From Acuticoccus sp051016205 (lineage in GTDB: Bacteria > Pseudomonadota > Alphaproteobacteria > Rhizobiales > Amorphaceae): DNA of 64,000 nt. The stretch spans positions 1,426,001-1,490,000 of the forward strand of contig CP136534.1 in the NCBI GenBank assembly GCA_051016205.1. Direction: 5' to 3'. The position numbers were made by a program, and so were the translations under genes. Under the pieces are notes generated by a model. The model worked only from the letters and a program-made list of their open reading frames with translations, made no database searches and was not told the DNA's origin. Below are positions 45,368 to 54,744 of the stretch, in pieces (within the stretch, counting starts at the first letter, position 1; each line of letters starts with the position of its first letter).

Positions 45368-46005
45368 GGGTGCACCTCCTGTGCGCTCGCACTCGCGCGG
45401 TCGCGATACTGATCCCCTGCCACTAGGCCGAACAGCACATGGTCCCGCCACGCGCCGTTGATGCAAAGGAAGCGCCGCGCATACCCCTCTTCGGTGAAGC
45501 CCGCCTTACGCAACAGGCGCATGGAACGCTCATTGTTCGGCAGGGTCGCCGCCTCGATGCGGTTCAGACCCAAAACGTCGAAACAGAAGGGGATGATGGT
45601 GGACACCGCATCGCCCATATAACCATTGCCTGAAAAGCGCTCTCCCATCCAATAGCCGAGGGAGCACGACTGGGTCACCCCACGTTTCACATGGGCAAGG
45701 GTGAGGCCGCCGACCAGTTGGTCCGTCCCGCCGCAAAACACAAAGAACGCATACCCCTCGTCGGCGCGAATTTCCCTGTGGTAGCGCCGCAAACGCCTGC
45801 GGAAGGCCATGCGCGTCAGGTCATCGCGCGGCCAGGTGGGCTCCCAGGGCTTCAAAAAGTGCCGGCTTTCTGCGCGCAACCGGCTCCAGACATTGTAGTC
45901 GCCGCTGACGGGCATTTTCAGCTTGGTGCGCGCGCCGCGCAAAACCGTGCTCTCGTTGAGCGCCGCCGAGCCCCTCACAAGGGTGGTGCGGGGCAGGGCA
46001 CTCAT
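45364..46005 (-). CDS. RimJ-like GNAT acetyltransferase
   Basis: A 213-residue GNAT protein of the RimJ/RimL type that acetylates protein N-termini or small amines. Family features are LKPWEPTWPRDDL, GGLTLAHVKRG, LGYWMGERFSGNGYM (acetyl-CoA loop) and LNRIEAATLPNNERSMRLL. Start ATG 46005 overlaps the M16 stop by 4 nt. A common partner of M16 peptidase genes in alphaproteobacteria. Confidence 0.88.
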   Translation of the reverse strand: MSALPRTTLVRGSAALNESTVLRGARTKLKMPVSGDYNVWSRLRAESRHFLKPWEPTWPRDDLTRMAFRRRLRRYHREIRADEGYAFFVFCGGTDQLVGGLTLAHVKRGVTQSCSLGYWMGERFSGNGYMGDAVSTIIPFCFDVLGLNRIEAATLPNNERSMRLLRKAGFTEEGYARRFLCINGAWRDHVLFGLVAGDQYRDRASASAQEVHP

Positions 46006-47273
46006 GCCGCAACGTCCCCCTTCGTACCGCCGAATCTCTCCGCCACAGCCTCGCGGGTGAGGGCGCCTGGTTCGCCCACCACCACGAGGGTGGGGGGTGA
46101 GGACAGCATTGCCGCAAGCGTTGTCCTGACGTTGGCGGCGCTGACCGCGTCGATCTCGCCGATCCGCTCGTCCTTGTCCAGAAGTCGGCCGAATACGGCC
46201 ACCTGGCGGGCCGCCTGGCCCATGCGCGCCGCCGAACTCTCCCGCGACATCAACACGCCAGCGCGGGCCTGTGCCTTGGCACGGTCGACCTCCGCCTCGG
46301 TGAGGTCGGCGACCGCCCGCTCCAACTCGTCGAGCACCACGGTGGACGCTTCATCGATATCGCCAGGAGAGGAGGCAAGGTGGACCGCAAAGACGCCCGT
46401 ATCGCGGAAGGCCCAGTGGAAGGCCGAGGTGTCGTAGCACAGCCCCCTGTCTTCCCGCAGCGCCTGAAACAGCCGCGAGGAGAGCCCGCCTCCGACGGCC
46501 ATCGCCGTGATCTGCGCTGTCACAGCATCATCGGCCGTGGCGGGTCGTCCCTCGAACCCCAAGATCCATTGACACTCCGACGTGTCGGCTGGCTCGATGA
46601 AGGTGCCGCCAGTGTAGCGCGCCTTGGGCGGATGGGGCGCAGCCCCTGACGGCACGGCGCCCAGGTGAGCCTCTGCCGCGCGCACCAGTGCATCGTGATC
46701 CACCGCGCCGGCCGCGCAAAGGACCATGGCGCCCGCCCCGTACTCGCGCTGGAAAAACCCCGTCAGCGCCGCGCGGTCGATGGCGCCCACACTGGGACGC
46801 GTCCCCAAAATCCGCCGGCCGAGGGGCTGGCTTGCGAACGCGGCCTCTGGGAAGGCGTCGAACGCGCGGTCCTCGGGCATGTCCTCTGCCGCGCCGATCT
46901 CCTGCAGGATGACGTTGCGCTCGCGCGCGATCTCCTCCTCCTGGAACAGGGGATCGGTCAAAATATCGGACAAAATGTCGAGGGCGAGGGGAAGGTCATC
47001 GGTGAGGACGCGGGCATGGTAGGCGGTGGACTCAACGCTGGTCGCTGCATTGATCTCCCCGCCCACGGTTTCGATCGCCTCGGCAATGTCCTTGGCGGTG
47101 CGGCGGGAGGTGCCTTTGAAGGCCATATGCTCCAGGAAGTGGGCAATGCCGTGCTCGCCCTCCGACTCGGAGCGTGCACCAGCATTGACCCACACGCCTA
47201 TGGACAAGCTGTCCACATGGCTCATGGGGTCGCTCACCACCGTCAAGCCGTTATCAAGACGCGTCAGGGGCAT
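46002..47273 (-). CDS. M16 family zinc peptidase (processing peptidase-like)
   Basis: A 423-residue M16B peptidase similar to mitochondrial processing peptidase beta. The inverted zinc motif HxxEH is HFLEH near residue 45, and the distal Glu is in RNVILQEIGAAED. The C-terminal half shows GGGLSSRLFQALREDRGLCY, the conserved R/Y region. No signal peptide, so it is cytoplasmic. Its ATG overlaps the thrC stop as TGATG; this thrC-M16 pair is common in alphaproteobacteria. Confidence 0.92.
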   Translation of the reverse strand: MPLTRLDNGLTVVSDPMSHVDSLSIGVWVNAGARSESEGEHGIAHFLEHMAFKGTSRRTAKDIAEAIETVGGEINAATSVESTAYHARVLTDDLPLALDILSDILTDPLFQEEEIARERNVILQEIGAAEDMPEDRAFDAFPEAAFASQPLGRRILGTRPSVGAIDRAALTGFFQREYGAGAMVLCAAGAVDHDALVRAAEAHLGAVPSGAAPHPPKARYTGGTFIEPADTSECQWILGFEGRPATADDAVTAQITAMAVGGGLSSRLFQALREDRGLCYDTSAFHWAFRDTGVFAVHLASSPGDIDEASTVVLDELERAVADLTEAEVDRAKAQARAGVLMSRESSAARMGQAARQVAVFGRLLDKDERIGEIDAVSAANVRTTLAAMLSSPPTLVVVGEPGALTREAVAERFGGTKGDVAA

Positions 47274-48670
47274 CAGGCTGCAAGCGCCCTGGTGCGGTCG
47301 AGAATGTGTCGCGCCACCGCCGCCGTCTCCGCACCCATGGAAGTGATGCGCTCCTTGGCCGACATCATCGCCTCAAGTCGCTGGGGGGCGGGCGGGCGCA
47401 CGCCGCAGCCGGCCTCCACAGCATCGGGGAATTTCGCCGGATGGGCCGTGGCAACCGTCACCATCGGCACACCGTCGGGCAGCTCCACCTCTTCGGCGGC
47501 CTTGAGGCCGACAGCGGTGTGAGGGTCGACGATCATCCCAGTCTCGCGATAGACGCGGCCGATGGTGCGGCGTGTGTCCTCATCGTCCGCGCGGCCCGAG
47601 GCGAAAAGCTCCGACAGCACCGTCGTCTCCTCAGGGCCGAGCGCGAAGCCGCCGGGGAGGGAGGCCATCCGCTCCGTCGTCAGCGTGGCATTGCGGCCAG
47701 AAAGGTCGAACAGCAAGCGCTCGAAATTGGACGAGATCTGAATATCCATAGACGGTGACGTGGATGGTGCGACCGAGCCCGGCTCGTAGCGCCCGGTCTT
47801 CATGACACGATCCAGGATGTCGTTCTGATTTGTGGCAATCACAAGGCGCTCCACAGGCAGCCCCATCTTGTGGGCCACATAGCCGGCAAGAATATCGCCG
47901 AAATTGCCCGTGGGCACGGAGAACGCCACCTTGCGCGTCAGCGCACCTAACGCCAGCCCTGCAAAGATGTAGTAGCCGATTTGCGCAGCCACCCGCGCCC
48001 AATTGATGGAGTTGACGCCCGACAGGGATACGCGCGCATTAAAGTCTGCATCCACGAACAGGGCTTTCAGGATCCTCTGGCAATCGTCGAAGTCGCCGTC
48101 GACCGCAATGGCGTGGACGTTTTCATCCTCCACCGTCGTCATCTGCCGGCGCTGCACCTCAGAAATGCGTCCGTGCGGGTAGAGGATGAAGACGTCGATG
48201 GCGCCTTTGCCGCGGAAGGCTTCGGCCGCCGCAGCGCCCGTGTCGCCAGAGGTCGCCGTGACGATGGTCGCCCGCCGGCCGCGCTCTGACAAAACCCTGT
48301 CCATCAGCCGGCCAAGGGTCTGCATGGCCACGTCCTTGAAGGCGAATGTGGGGCCGTGGAAGAGTTCTAGGACGAAGGCGTTCGGGCCGATCTGCACCAA
48401 AGGGGTGCGGGCGGGATGGCGAAATGTGGCCATGGCCGCATCGATGTCGTCCTTGAGGGCCGCCTCAGGAAGGTCGCCTGCGACAAACTGGTTGTGAACC
48501 TTGAGCGCAACGTCCTCGTAAGGCCGGCCCACGAGGGCGTCGAGGTCGGTGGCGCGCAGGCGCGGATAGGCATCGGGGACGAAGAGGCCGCCATCTGGCG
48601 CGAGCCCTGCCAGCATGGCATCGCAAAAGCTCAGCGGCGTCGCACCGCCCCGTGTTGACACATACTGCAC
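47273..48670 (-). CDS. thrC: threonine synthase
   Basis: A 465-residue PLP enzyme that converts O-phosphohomoserine to threonine. The N-terminus VQYVSTRGGATPLSF is typical once the GTG at 48670 is used; a longer frame starts at 48697. PLP Lys112 is in GPTFAFKDVAM. The glycine loop GDTGAAAAEAF and the NSINWARVAAQI segment follow. First gene of a six-gene overlapping - strand run. Confidence 0.95.
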   Translation of the reverse strand: MQYVSTRGGATPLSFCDAMLAGLAPDGGLFVPDAYPRLRATDLDALVGRPYEDVALKVHNQFVAGDLPEAALKDDIDAAMATFRHPARTPLVQIGPNAFVLELFHGPTFAFKDVAMQTLGRLMDRVLSERGRRATIVTATSGDTGAAAAEAFRGKGAIDVFILYPHGRISEVQRRQMTTVEDENVHAIAVDGDFDDCQRILKALFVDADFNARVSLSGVNSINWARVAAQIGYYIFAGLALGALTRKVAFSVPTGNFGDILAGYVAHKMGLPVERLVIATNQNDILDRVMKTGRYEPGSVAPSTSPSMDIQISSNFERLLFDLSGRNATLTTERMASLPGGFALGPEETTVLSELFASGRADDEDTRRTIGRVYRETGMIVDPHTAVGLKAAEEVELPDGVPMVTVATAHPAKFPDAVEAGCGVRPPAPQRLEAMMSAKERITSMGAETAAVARHILDRTRALAA

Positions 48671-48730
48671 GCACTCTTCCTCCCGACGGCCGCTCACAAG
48701 CGCCTATCGCACCGCCGTGTCAACATCCAC

Positions 48731-49321
48731 TCACGCGTGGCCGGCAACGGACGACAAGAGCGCTGGATCGAACCCTAGTTTTTGGATGGCCCTTTCGTAG
48801 CGGCTTTCAAGGTCGCCCTCGAACAGAAGGTCGTGGTCGGCCTCGCAATGGAGCCAGCCGTTGTTTGAGATTTCGTTTTCAAGCTGCCCAGGCGCCCACC
48901 CCGCATATCCAAGCGCAAGGAGCGCGTGCTCGGGTCCTCCACCGGAGGCGATGGCGCGCAAAATCTCCACCGTTGCGGTCAGGCACACATCGTTGGAGGT
49001 GACGAGCGTTGCCTCTTTAAGGCGAAAGTCGCTGGTGTGCAGGACGAAGCCGCGCCCGGTGTCCACAGGCCCGCCATTGTGGACCGCCACCCGTTGCACA
49101 GCCTCTGGCAGGCGGATCTGATCCTCATCGTCAATCACGTCCAGCTGGGCCAGGAGATCGACGAATGAAACGTTGGCCGCAGGTTTATTGACGATGATGC
49201 CCATCGCCCCTTCCGCGGAGTGCGCGCACAAGAAAACCACGGCCTTTTCGAACCGCGTGTCGGCCATCTGCGGCATCGCGATCAGGCAGTGGCCTTCGAG
49301 ATAACCGTCGTCGGTCGGCAT
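48731..49321 (-). CDS. YqgE/AlgH family protein
   Basis: A 196-residue protein of the UPF0301 (YqgE/AlgH) family. It opens LEGHCLIAMPQMADTRFEKAVVFLCAHS, a family hallmark, with GIIVNKP, NGGPVDTGRGFVLH and LGYAGWAPGQLENEI. The family has a defined fold but no confirmed reaction; in pseudomonads it was linked to alginate regulation. A strong gggagg site precedes the ATG. It is transcribed divergently from the peroxiredoxin. Confidence 0.93.
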   Translation of the reverse strand: MPTDDGYLEGHCLIAMPQMADTRFEKAVVFLCAHSAEGAMGIIVNKPAANVSFVDLLAQLDVIDDEDQIRLPEAVQRVAVHNGGPVDTGRGFVLHTSDFRLKEATLVTSNDVCLTATVEILRAIASGGGPEHALLALGYAGWAPGQLENEISNNGWLHCEADHDLLFEGDLESRYERAIQKLGFDPALLSSVAGHA

Positions 49322-49500
49322 GGCGTACCTCCCTCAGCAGAGCCTTCTGGCCACCACCATACAATCTGCAGGCCAAAGCGCGAAACGCCCTTTGCCGAAA
49401 GCCGTTTCGAACCGCTCGCCGCATCGAAGGGCTCGCCAGGATGGGTAAGGGTCACTAGATCGCACGGACAAGCCAATTTCGCGCTTTGGAGACACAAACA

Positions 49501-49986
49501 ATGACCATTGCCGTCGGGCAGACGCTCCCTTCCGCCACCTTCAAGGTGATGACCGAAGAGGGACCGTCGGAGGTGACCACCGAGGAATTGACCAAAGGCC
49601 GCAAGGTAATTGTGTTCGGCGTTCCTGGCGCCTTCACCCCCACCTGCGACCGTAACCACCTGCCGGGCTTCCTGGACAATCTGGATGCCTTCAAAGCCAA
49701 GGGCATCGAGGAGGTGGCTGTGGTGTCGGTGAATGACATGTTCGTCATGCAGGCCTGGTCCACCGCCTCCAACGGCGATGGCAGGGTGACGTTCCTCGCC
49801 GACGGCTCCGCAGACTTCACCAAAGCGGTGGGGCTCGACCTTGATGCGTCAGGCTTCGGCATGGGCATCCGCTCCAAGCGTTATTCCATGCTGGTGGACG
49901 ATGGGGTCGTAAAAATTCTCAATATCGAAGAAACCCCGACCGAGGCCGAAACCTCCGGCGCCACGGCGATCCTCGCTCAGCTCTGA
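49501..49986 (+). CDS. 1-Cys peroxiredoxin (Prx5 type)
   Basis: A 161-residue thiol peroxidase that reduces hydroperoxides. The peroxidatic Cys49 is in PGAFTPTCDRNHLPGF. No other cysteine exists in the protein, so there is no internal resolving Cys and an external thiol must reduce it. ATG 49501 has ggag 9 nt upstream. Monocistronic by spacing. A hairpin at about 49993-50025 (cggcttggc aaa gccagggcg) may end the transcript but has no T-tract. Confidence 0.92.
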   Translation: MTIAVGQTLPSATFKVMTEEGPSEVTTEELTKGRKVIVFGVPGAFTPTCDRNHLPGFLDNLDAFKAKGIEEVAVVSVNDMFVMQAWSTASNGDGRVTFLADGSADFTKAVGLDLDASGFGMGIRSKRYSMLVDDGVVKILNIEETPTEAETSGATAILAQL

Positions 49987-50348
49987 TTGTCTTGCCGCGC
50001 GCCCGGCTTGGCAAAGCCAGGGCGTGCGGCTCATGGATCTGTGGCAAGGCTGGCAGGGCGTCAATCCGCGTGGCCTGAGGCCACAAGTGCCGACGATGCG
50101 ATGGCCCTTCCTTTGAAAACGCGTCCCGCAAGGTCGCACACCGCCCACGCCAGCGCCTTGACCGCGCCGCCGTTGCACCTGCCCCCCGTCGAACGTGATC
50201 CGCGCCCCACGGGGCTGAAGACGGGTGCGCTGCGCGCCCTGTCGACAAGGCCGGGCAGGGTGTGCCAAAAGCCGCGCTGGCGACACCGCCTCTAGGGTGG
50301 CGGTGATGGCGTGTTTGCGCGCCCGCCGCAACACCGAAAGCTGAGCCG
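49987..50348. other. intergenic region before ileS
   Basis: About 360 bp of GC-rich sequence. ORFs on both strands are long but have no recognisable content and no usable ribosome sites. I see no gene. ribF, often upstream of ileS-lspA, is absent here. Confidence 0.4.
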
Positions 50349-53246
50349 ATGAGTGACGTCCTTGAGGGCCAAGAGGCCCGCGATTATTCAAGCACCCTCT
50401 TCTTGCCGAAGACCGAGTTTCCCATGCGTGCCGGTCTTCCCAAGAAGGAACCCGGCATTTTGGCGTCCTGGCAGGATGGCGATCTCTTCCGTACCCAGCG
50501 CGAAGAAAGCCGCGGGCGAGAGCTCTTCGTCCTCCATGACGGGCCGCCTTATGCCAACGGTCACATTCATATCGGCACCGCACTCAACAAGGTCCTGAAG
50601 GACTTTGTGGTCCGCTCCCACCAGATGCTCGGCTACGACGCGAACTACGTCCCCGGGTGGGACTGCCATGGCCTACCCATCGAGTGGAAGGTGGAGCAGG
50701 AGTACCGCGCCAAAGGCCGCAGCAAGGACGATGTGGACGTGGTGGAGTTCCGCCGCGAATGCCGCGAGTTCGCCGACAAGTGGCTCGCCGTGCAGACTGA
50801 GGAGTTCCAGCGGCTCGGCGTTCTGGGCAACTTCACCAACCCCTACACCACCATGAGCCACGTGGGCGAAGCGCAAATCGCCCGCGAGATCATGAAGTTC
50901 TCCACCTCAGGCCAGCTCTATCGTGGCTCCAAGCCGGTGATGTGGTCCGTGGTGGAGCGCACCGCCCTTGCCGAGGCGGAGGTGGAGTATCAGGACTACC
51001 AGTCCGACACCGTGGTGGTGGCCTTCCCGGTGGATGGCGAGGCCCTTGACGGCGCTTCCGTCCTCATCTGGACGACCACGCCATGGACCCTTCCTGGCAA
51101 CCGCGCCGTCGCCTACTCCAACACCGTCTCCTACGGCCTTTATGAGGTGACCGAGGCAGCTGAGGAGAACTGGGCCAAGAAGGGAGCACGCTACGTCCTT
51201 GCCGACCAGCTGGCGGCCGAAACCTTCAAAGGCGCCCGCGTCGAGGGCTTCCGCAAGGTGCGCACCGTCTCTGCCGACGAGTTTAGGGGCCTCACGGCGC
51301 GCCATCCGTTCGCCGGCAAAGGGTACGACTTCAAAGTTCCCCTCCTGCCGGGCGACCACGTGACGGATGAGGCAGGCACAGGCTTCGTCCACACCGCCCC
51401 CGGCCACGGGGTTGAGGACTTTGAGGTCTGGATGGCCTCCAAGGCGGACCTCGATGCCCAAGGCATCGACACCACCATCCCCTACACCGTGGGCGCGGAT
51501 GGCCTCTTCACCGAGGACGCGCCAGGCTTCACCGGCCTTGCCGTCATCACCGAGGACGGCAAGAAGGGGGCGGCCAACGGCGCTGTCATCGAAGCGCTGG
51601 TGGAGGCGGGCGCGATCGTCTCCCGCGGCCGTCTGAAGCACCAATACCCGCACTCCTGGCGCTCCAAGAAGCCTGTCATCTTCCGCAACACACCCCAGTG
51701 GTTCGTTGCGATGGATAAGGACCTTGGCGACGGCACAACGCTGCGCTCACGCGCGCTCGACGGGATCGACGCGACGGAGTTTGTCCCCGCCACAGGCCGC
51801 AATCGCCTCAAGGGGATGATCGAGAACCGGCCCGACTGGGTGGTCTCCCGCCAGCGCGCCTGGGGCGTACCCATCACCGTCTTCGTCCATCGCGAGACCG
51901 ACGAGGTTCTGTGCGACGAGGACGTCAACCGCAGGATCGCCGATGCCTTCGAGGCGGAAGGGGCAGACGCCTGGTTCAAGGAGGGCGCGGCCGAGCGTTT
52001 CCTCGGCAACGCCTACAATCCAGACGACTATGAGAAGGTGGACGATATCCTCGATGTCTGGTTCGATTCAGGCTCCACCCACGCCTTCGTGCTCGAACAG
52101 CGCGACGACCTGAAGTGGCCCGCCGACGTCTACCTTGAAGGGTCGGACCAGCACCGCGGCTGGTTCCAGTCCTCGCTCCTGGAAGGGTGCGGCACGCGCG
52201 GGCGGCCGCCCTTCAACACCGTCGTCACCCACGGCTTCACCATGGGCGAAGACGGGCGCAAGATGTCCAAGTCCCTCGGCAACACCGTCGCGCCCCAGGA
52301 CATCATCAACCAGTACGGCGCCGACATCCTGCGCCTTTGGGTGGCAAGTCAGGACTATACCGACGACCAGCGCATCGGCGATGAGATCCTGAAGGGCGTT
52401 GCCGATTCCTACCGCAAGACGCGCAACACCGTGCGTTGGATGCTGGGCACGCTCGCCCATGACGACGGCACGCCTTTGGATGCTGCCTCAGCGCCGGAGC
52501 TTGAGCGGCTGATGCTGCACCGCCTTGCCGTCTTGGACGAGGACGTGCGCCGCGCCTACAGGCAATTCGACTACTCCCACGTGGCGCACACGCTGCAAAA
52601 CTTCGCCAACATCGAGCTGTCGGCCTTCTACTTCGACATCCGCAAGGACGCCCTTTATTGCGACGCGCCCTCAAGCGCCCGTCGCAAGGCGGCCCTTGGC
52701 GTGGTGCGCACCCTGTTCGACACCTTCGTACGGTGGATCGCGCCGCTCCTGCCATTCACGGCCGAGGAGGCCTGGGCCTCCCGCGGCCACGAACGCTCCA
52801 TCCACCTTGAGACCTTTGCCGAGGTGGATCCCTCCTGGCGCGACGACGCCCTCGCCGCCCGGTGGGAGAAGGTGCGCAAAGTCCGCCGCGTGGTGCTGGG
52901 TGCCATTGAGGTGGAGCGGCGCGAGAAGCGTATCCGCTCCTCCCTTGAGGCCCACGCCACGGTGCGCATCGACGATGCGGAGCTCCTCAGCGCGGCCAAG
53001 GACGTGGCGTTCGACGATGTGGTCATCACCAGCGCTGCCACCCTTGAGGCGGCTGCCCCGCGCGAGGGGGACTTCACCCTTCCCGATGTTCCGGGCGTCG
53101 GCGTTGTCATCACCAAGGCGGTGGGCCAGCGCTGTGCGCGGTGCTGGAAGGTGAGCGAGGATGTGGGCAGCGACCCGCAATATCCTGACCTGTCGCCCCG
53201 CGATGCTGCCGCCATGCGCGAGATCGAAAGCACCGGCGCCCGGTGA
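50349..53246 (+). CDS. ileS: isoleucyl-tRNA synthetase
   Basis: A 965-residue class I synthetase that charges tRNA-Ile. The HIGH motif is GHIHIGTALN near residue 75, KMSKS is GRKMSKSLGN near residue 636, the editing domain lies between (TTTPWTLPGNRA), and the anticodon-binding domain follows. The C-terminal zinc finger keeps only the first pair, RCARCWK; the second Cys pair reads DLSPRD, a pattern common in alphaproteobacterial enzymes. The last 4 nt overlap lspA (GTGA). Confidence 0.97.
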   Translation: MSDVLEGQEARDYSSTLFLPKTEFPMRAGLPKKEPGILASWQDGDLFRTQREESRGRELFVLHDGPPYANGHIHIGTALNKVLKDFVVRSHQMLGYDANYVPGWDCHGLPIEWKVEQEYRAKGRSKDDVDVVEFRRECREFADKWLAVQTEEFQRLGVLGNFTNPYTTMSHVGEAQIAREIMKFSTSGQLYRGSKPVMWSVVERTALAEAEVEYQDYQSDTVVVAFPVDGEALDGASVLIWTTTPWTLPGNRAVAYSNTVSYGLYEVTEAAEENWAKKGARYVLADQLAAETFKGARVEGFRKVRTVSADEFRGLTARHPFAGKGYDFKVPLLPGDHVTDEAGTGFVHTAPGHGVEDFEVWMASKADLDAQGIDTTIPYTVGADGLFTEDAPGFTGLAVITEDGKKGAANGAVIEALVEAGAIVSRGRLKHQYPHSWRSKKPVIFRNTPQWFVAMDKDLGDGTTLRSRALDGIDATEFVPATGRNRLKGMIENRPDWVVSRQRAWGVPITVFVHRETDEVLCDEDVNRRIADAFEAEGADAWFKEGAAERFLGNAYNPDDYEKVDDILDVWFDSGSTHAFVLEQRDDLKWPADVYLEGSDQHRGWFQSSLLEGCGTRGRPPFNTVVTHGFTMGEDGRKMSKSLGNTVAPQDIINQYGADILRLWVASQDYTDDQRIGDEILKGVADSYRKTRNTVRWMLGTLAHDDGTPLDAASAPELERLMLHRLAVLDEDVRRAYRQFDYSHVAHTLQNFANIELSAFYFDIRKDALYCDAPSSARRKAALGVVRTLFDTFVRWIAPLLPFTAEEAWASRGHERSIHLETFAEVDPSWRDDALAARWEKVRKVRRVVLGAIEVERREKRIRSSLEAHATVRIDDAELLSAAKDVAFDDVVITSAATLEAAAPREGDFTLPDVPGVGVVITKAVGQRCARCWKVSEDVGSDPQYPDLSPRDAAAMREIESTGAR

Positions 53247-53764
53247 GCAAGACCCCGCTGCCGCCAACGCGGCGCACCAACACAGCGGCGGTGGGGTTCA
53301 TCCTCGCCGCGGCGATTTTCGTGGTGGATCAGGCGACCAAGCTCTACGTTCTCCACAGGGTGGACCTGAGCGACGGGCCTGTGGCGCTCCTACCCTTCGT
53401 CGACATCACCTTGGTGTGGAACCGCGGCATCAGCTACGGGCTCTTCCAGCAAGATGGCGTGGGGCGCTGGCTCTTGGTCGCTGTGACGGCCATCGCTTCG
53501 GTGGCGCTCGCCGTGTGGCTGTGGCGCGCCAGGAGAATGATGGTCGCCATTGCCGTCGCGCTGATCCTGGGCGGGGCGGTGGGCAACCTTGTGGACCGTG
53601 TGGTCTATGGCGCCGTGGTGGACTTTGTGTCCATGCACTACGGGCAGTTTTCCTGGTACGTCTTCAACGTGGCGGACGCGGCCATCGTCGTCGGCGTCAT
53701 CATCCTTGTGGCCGATGCGGTGTTTGCGCGGCCCCAGGCGGGCGCATCGTCAACGTCCTCTTAA
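53243..53764 (+). CDS. lspA: lipoprotein signal peptidase II
   Basis: A 173-residue inner-membrane aspartyl peptidase that removes lipoprotein signal peptides. Four hydrophobic segments are visible. Catalytic Asp pair: GNLVDRVVYGAVVDFV and FNVADAAI. FVVDQATKLYV at the N-terminus and WNRGISYGLF are family motifs. GTG start overlaps ileS. Two lipoproteins in this window (53890, 59939) are likely substrates. Confidence 0.96.
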   Translation: MSKTPLPPTRRTNTAAVGFILAAAIFVVDQATKLYVLHRVDLSDGPVALLPFVDITLVWNRGISYGLFQQDGVGRWLLVAVTAIASVALAVWLWRARRMMVAIAVALILGGAVGNLVDRVVYGAVVDFVSMHYGQFSWYVFNVADAAIVVGVIILVADAVFARPQAGASSTSS

Positions 53765-53889
53765 GGACGTGGTGTGATTTTTCTGCATCACCTCATCAAC
53801 GATTGACTGGGACTGTTGACTGGCGGGGCGGTTGGCGCGATGGCTGATCCTGTAGCCCTGCGCCGTGTGCGCGAACGAGTGAGGATAGC

Positions 53890-54588
53890 ATGATCGCAAA
53901 GAGTATGGTGGTGATGGTGCTGGCCCTCGCGGTTGCGGGTTGCAACACCAGCTACAACTATTTCGAGGAAGAGGCGGACGCCTCCGAGGGGTCGGGCGAT
54001 ACCACTGCCTTTGGTTCCATCTTGTCCATGACGGGCATGGTGGCAAAGCCCAAGCCCGCCATTCAGTATCGCCAGCGCGCTCCGCTTGCGATGCCAAGCA
54101 CCACCGAACTCCCCACCCCTGAAGACGGGAAGACTGCCCAGCAGGCCGTGAACTTCCCCGTGGATGCGGACGATGCCGAGCGCAAGCGCCAGCAGGAACT
54201 TGCAGCCGTTGGCGCCGCTTCGGCCTATGAGCGCAATGGTCGCACCGAGACGGGCAATGTGCGGGTCAATCCCGGCGATCAGCAGGTGAAGGACAATTCG
54301 GGTCGCCGCTACGACACAGGACTGCGGCAAACGGGCTCACAGCATTTCCGCCTCACGCGCGAGCAAATGCGCCAGAGCTTCAAGGGCCGCGCCAAGGAAG
54401 GCTCGCTCCTGACCGAAGAGGGTCAAGCGGCCCCGCGCGCCTACCTCATCCAGCCGCCTGAGGACTATCGCACCCCCGCAGACACAGCGGCCGTGCCCGA
54501 TCCCGGCGACATTGAAAACAGCGAATGGGCCAAGCGTCGCCTCTATAAACCCAACGATCGTCGTCCGCCGCGGATGATCAAGGAGTAG
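53890..54588 (+). CDS. DUF3035 lipoprotein
   Basis: A 232-residue lipoprotein. The lipobox is LAVAGC with lipidated Cys18. The mature part carries the DUF3035 hallmark QRAPLAMPSTTELPTPEDG, followed by a Gln/Arg-rich low-complexity part. Function unknown; the ileS-lspA-DUF3035-M16-M16 order is conserved in many alphaproteobacteria and suggests an envelope role. Confidence 0.87.
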   Translation: MIAKSMVVMVLALAVAGCNTSYNYFEEEADASEGSGDTTAFGSILSMTGMVAKPKPAIQYRQRAPLAMPSTTELPTPEDGKTAQQAVNFPVDADDAERKRQQELAAVGAASAYERNGRTETGNVRVNPGDQQVKDNSGRRYDTGLRQTGSQHFRLTREQMRQSFKGRAKEGSLLTEEGQAAPRAYLIQPPEDYRTPADTAAVPDPGDIENSEWAKRRLYKPNDRRPPRMIKE

Positions 54589-54623
54589 CGTTCAGCGCTC
54601 CTTGCAACCATCGTTGATGGTAT

Positions 54624-54654
54624 GGGTGGGCGGCAATTTGCCCATGGCCCACCC
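54624..54654 (+). terminator. possible terminator-like hairpin
   Basis: Perfect 8-bp stem gggtgggc/gcccaccc (54624-54631 with 54647-54654) 36 nt after the DUF3035 stop. No T-tract, so termination is uncertain. Confidence 0.35.
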
Positions 54655-54744
54655 CCAAACCTTACGAAAACTTCAGTGGCCGCATCGACGCCGCAGGCCT
54701 AGCTTCCCATCACCACACATGTGCCGATGGGATCTGCGTATACA

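Noticed and set aside
49849..50583. Long - strand ORF between peroxiredoxin and ileS
   Set aside because: It overlaps both well-supported + strand genes and has an Arg/Ala-rich shadow-frame composition.
50349..53246. Loss of the second zinc Cys pair in IleS as an anomaly
   Set aside because: From memory of the family, alphaproteobacterial IleS often lacks it, so it is not unusual.
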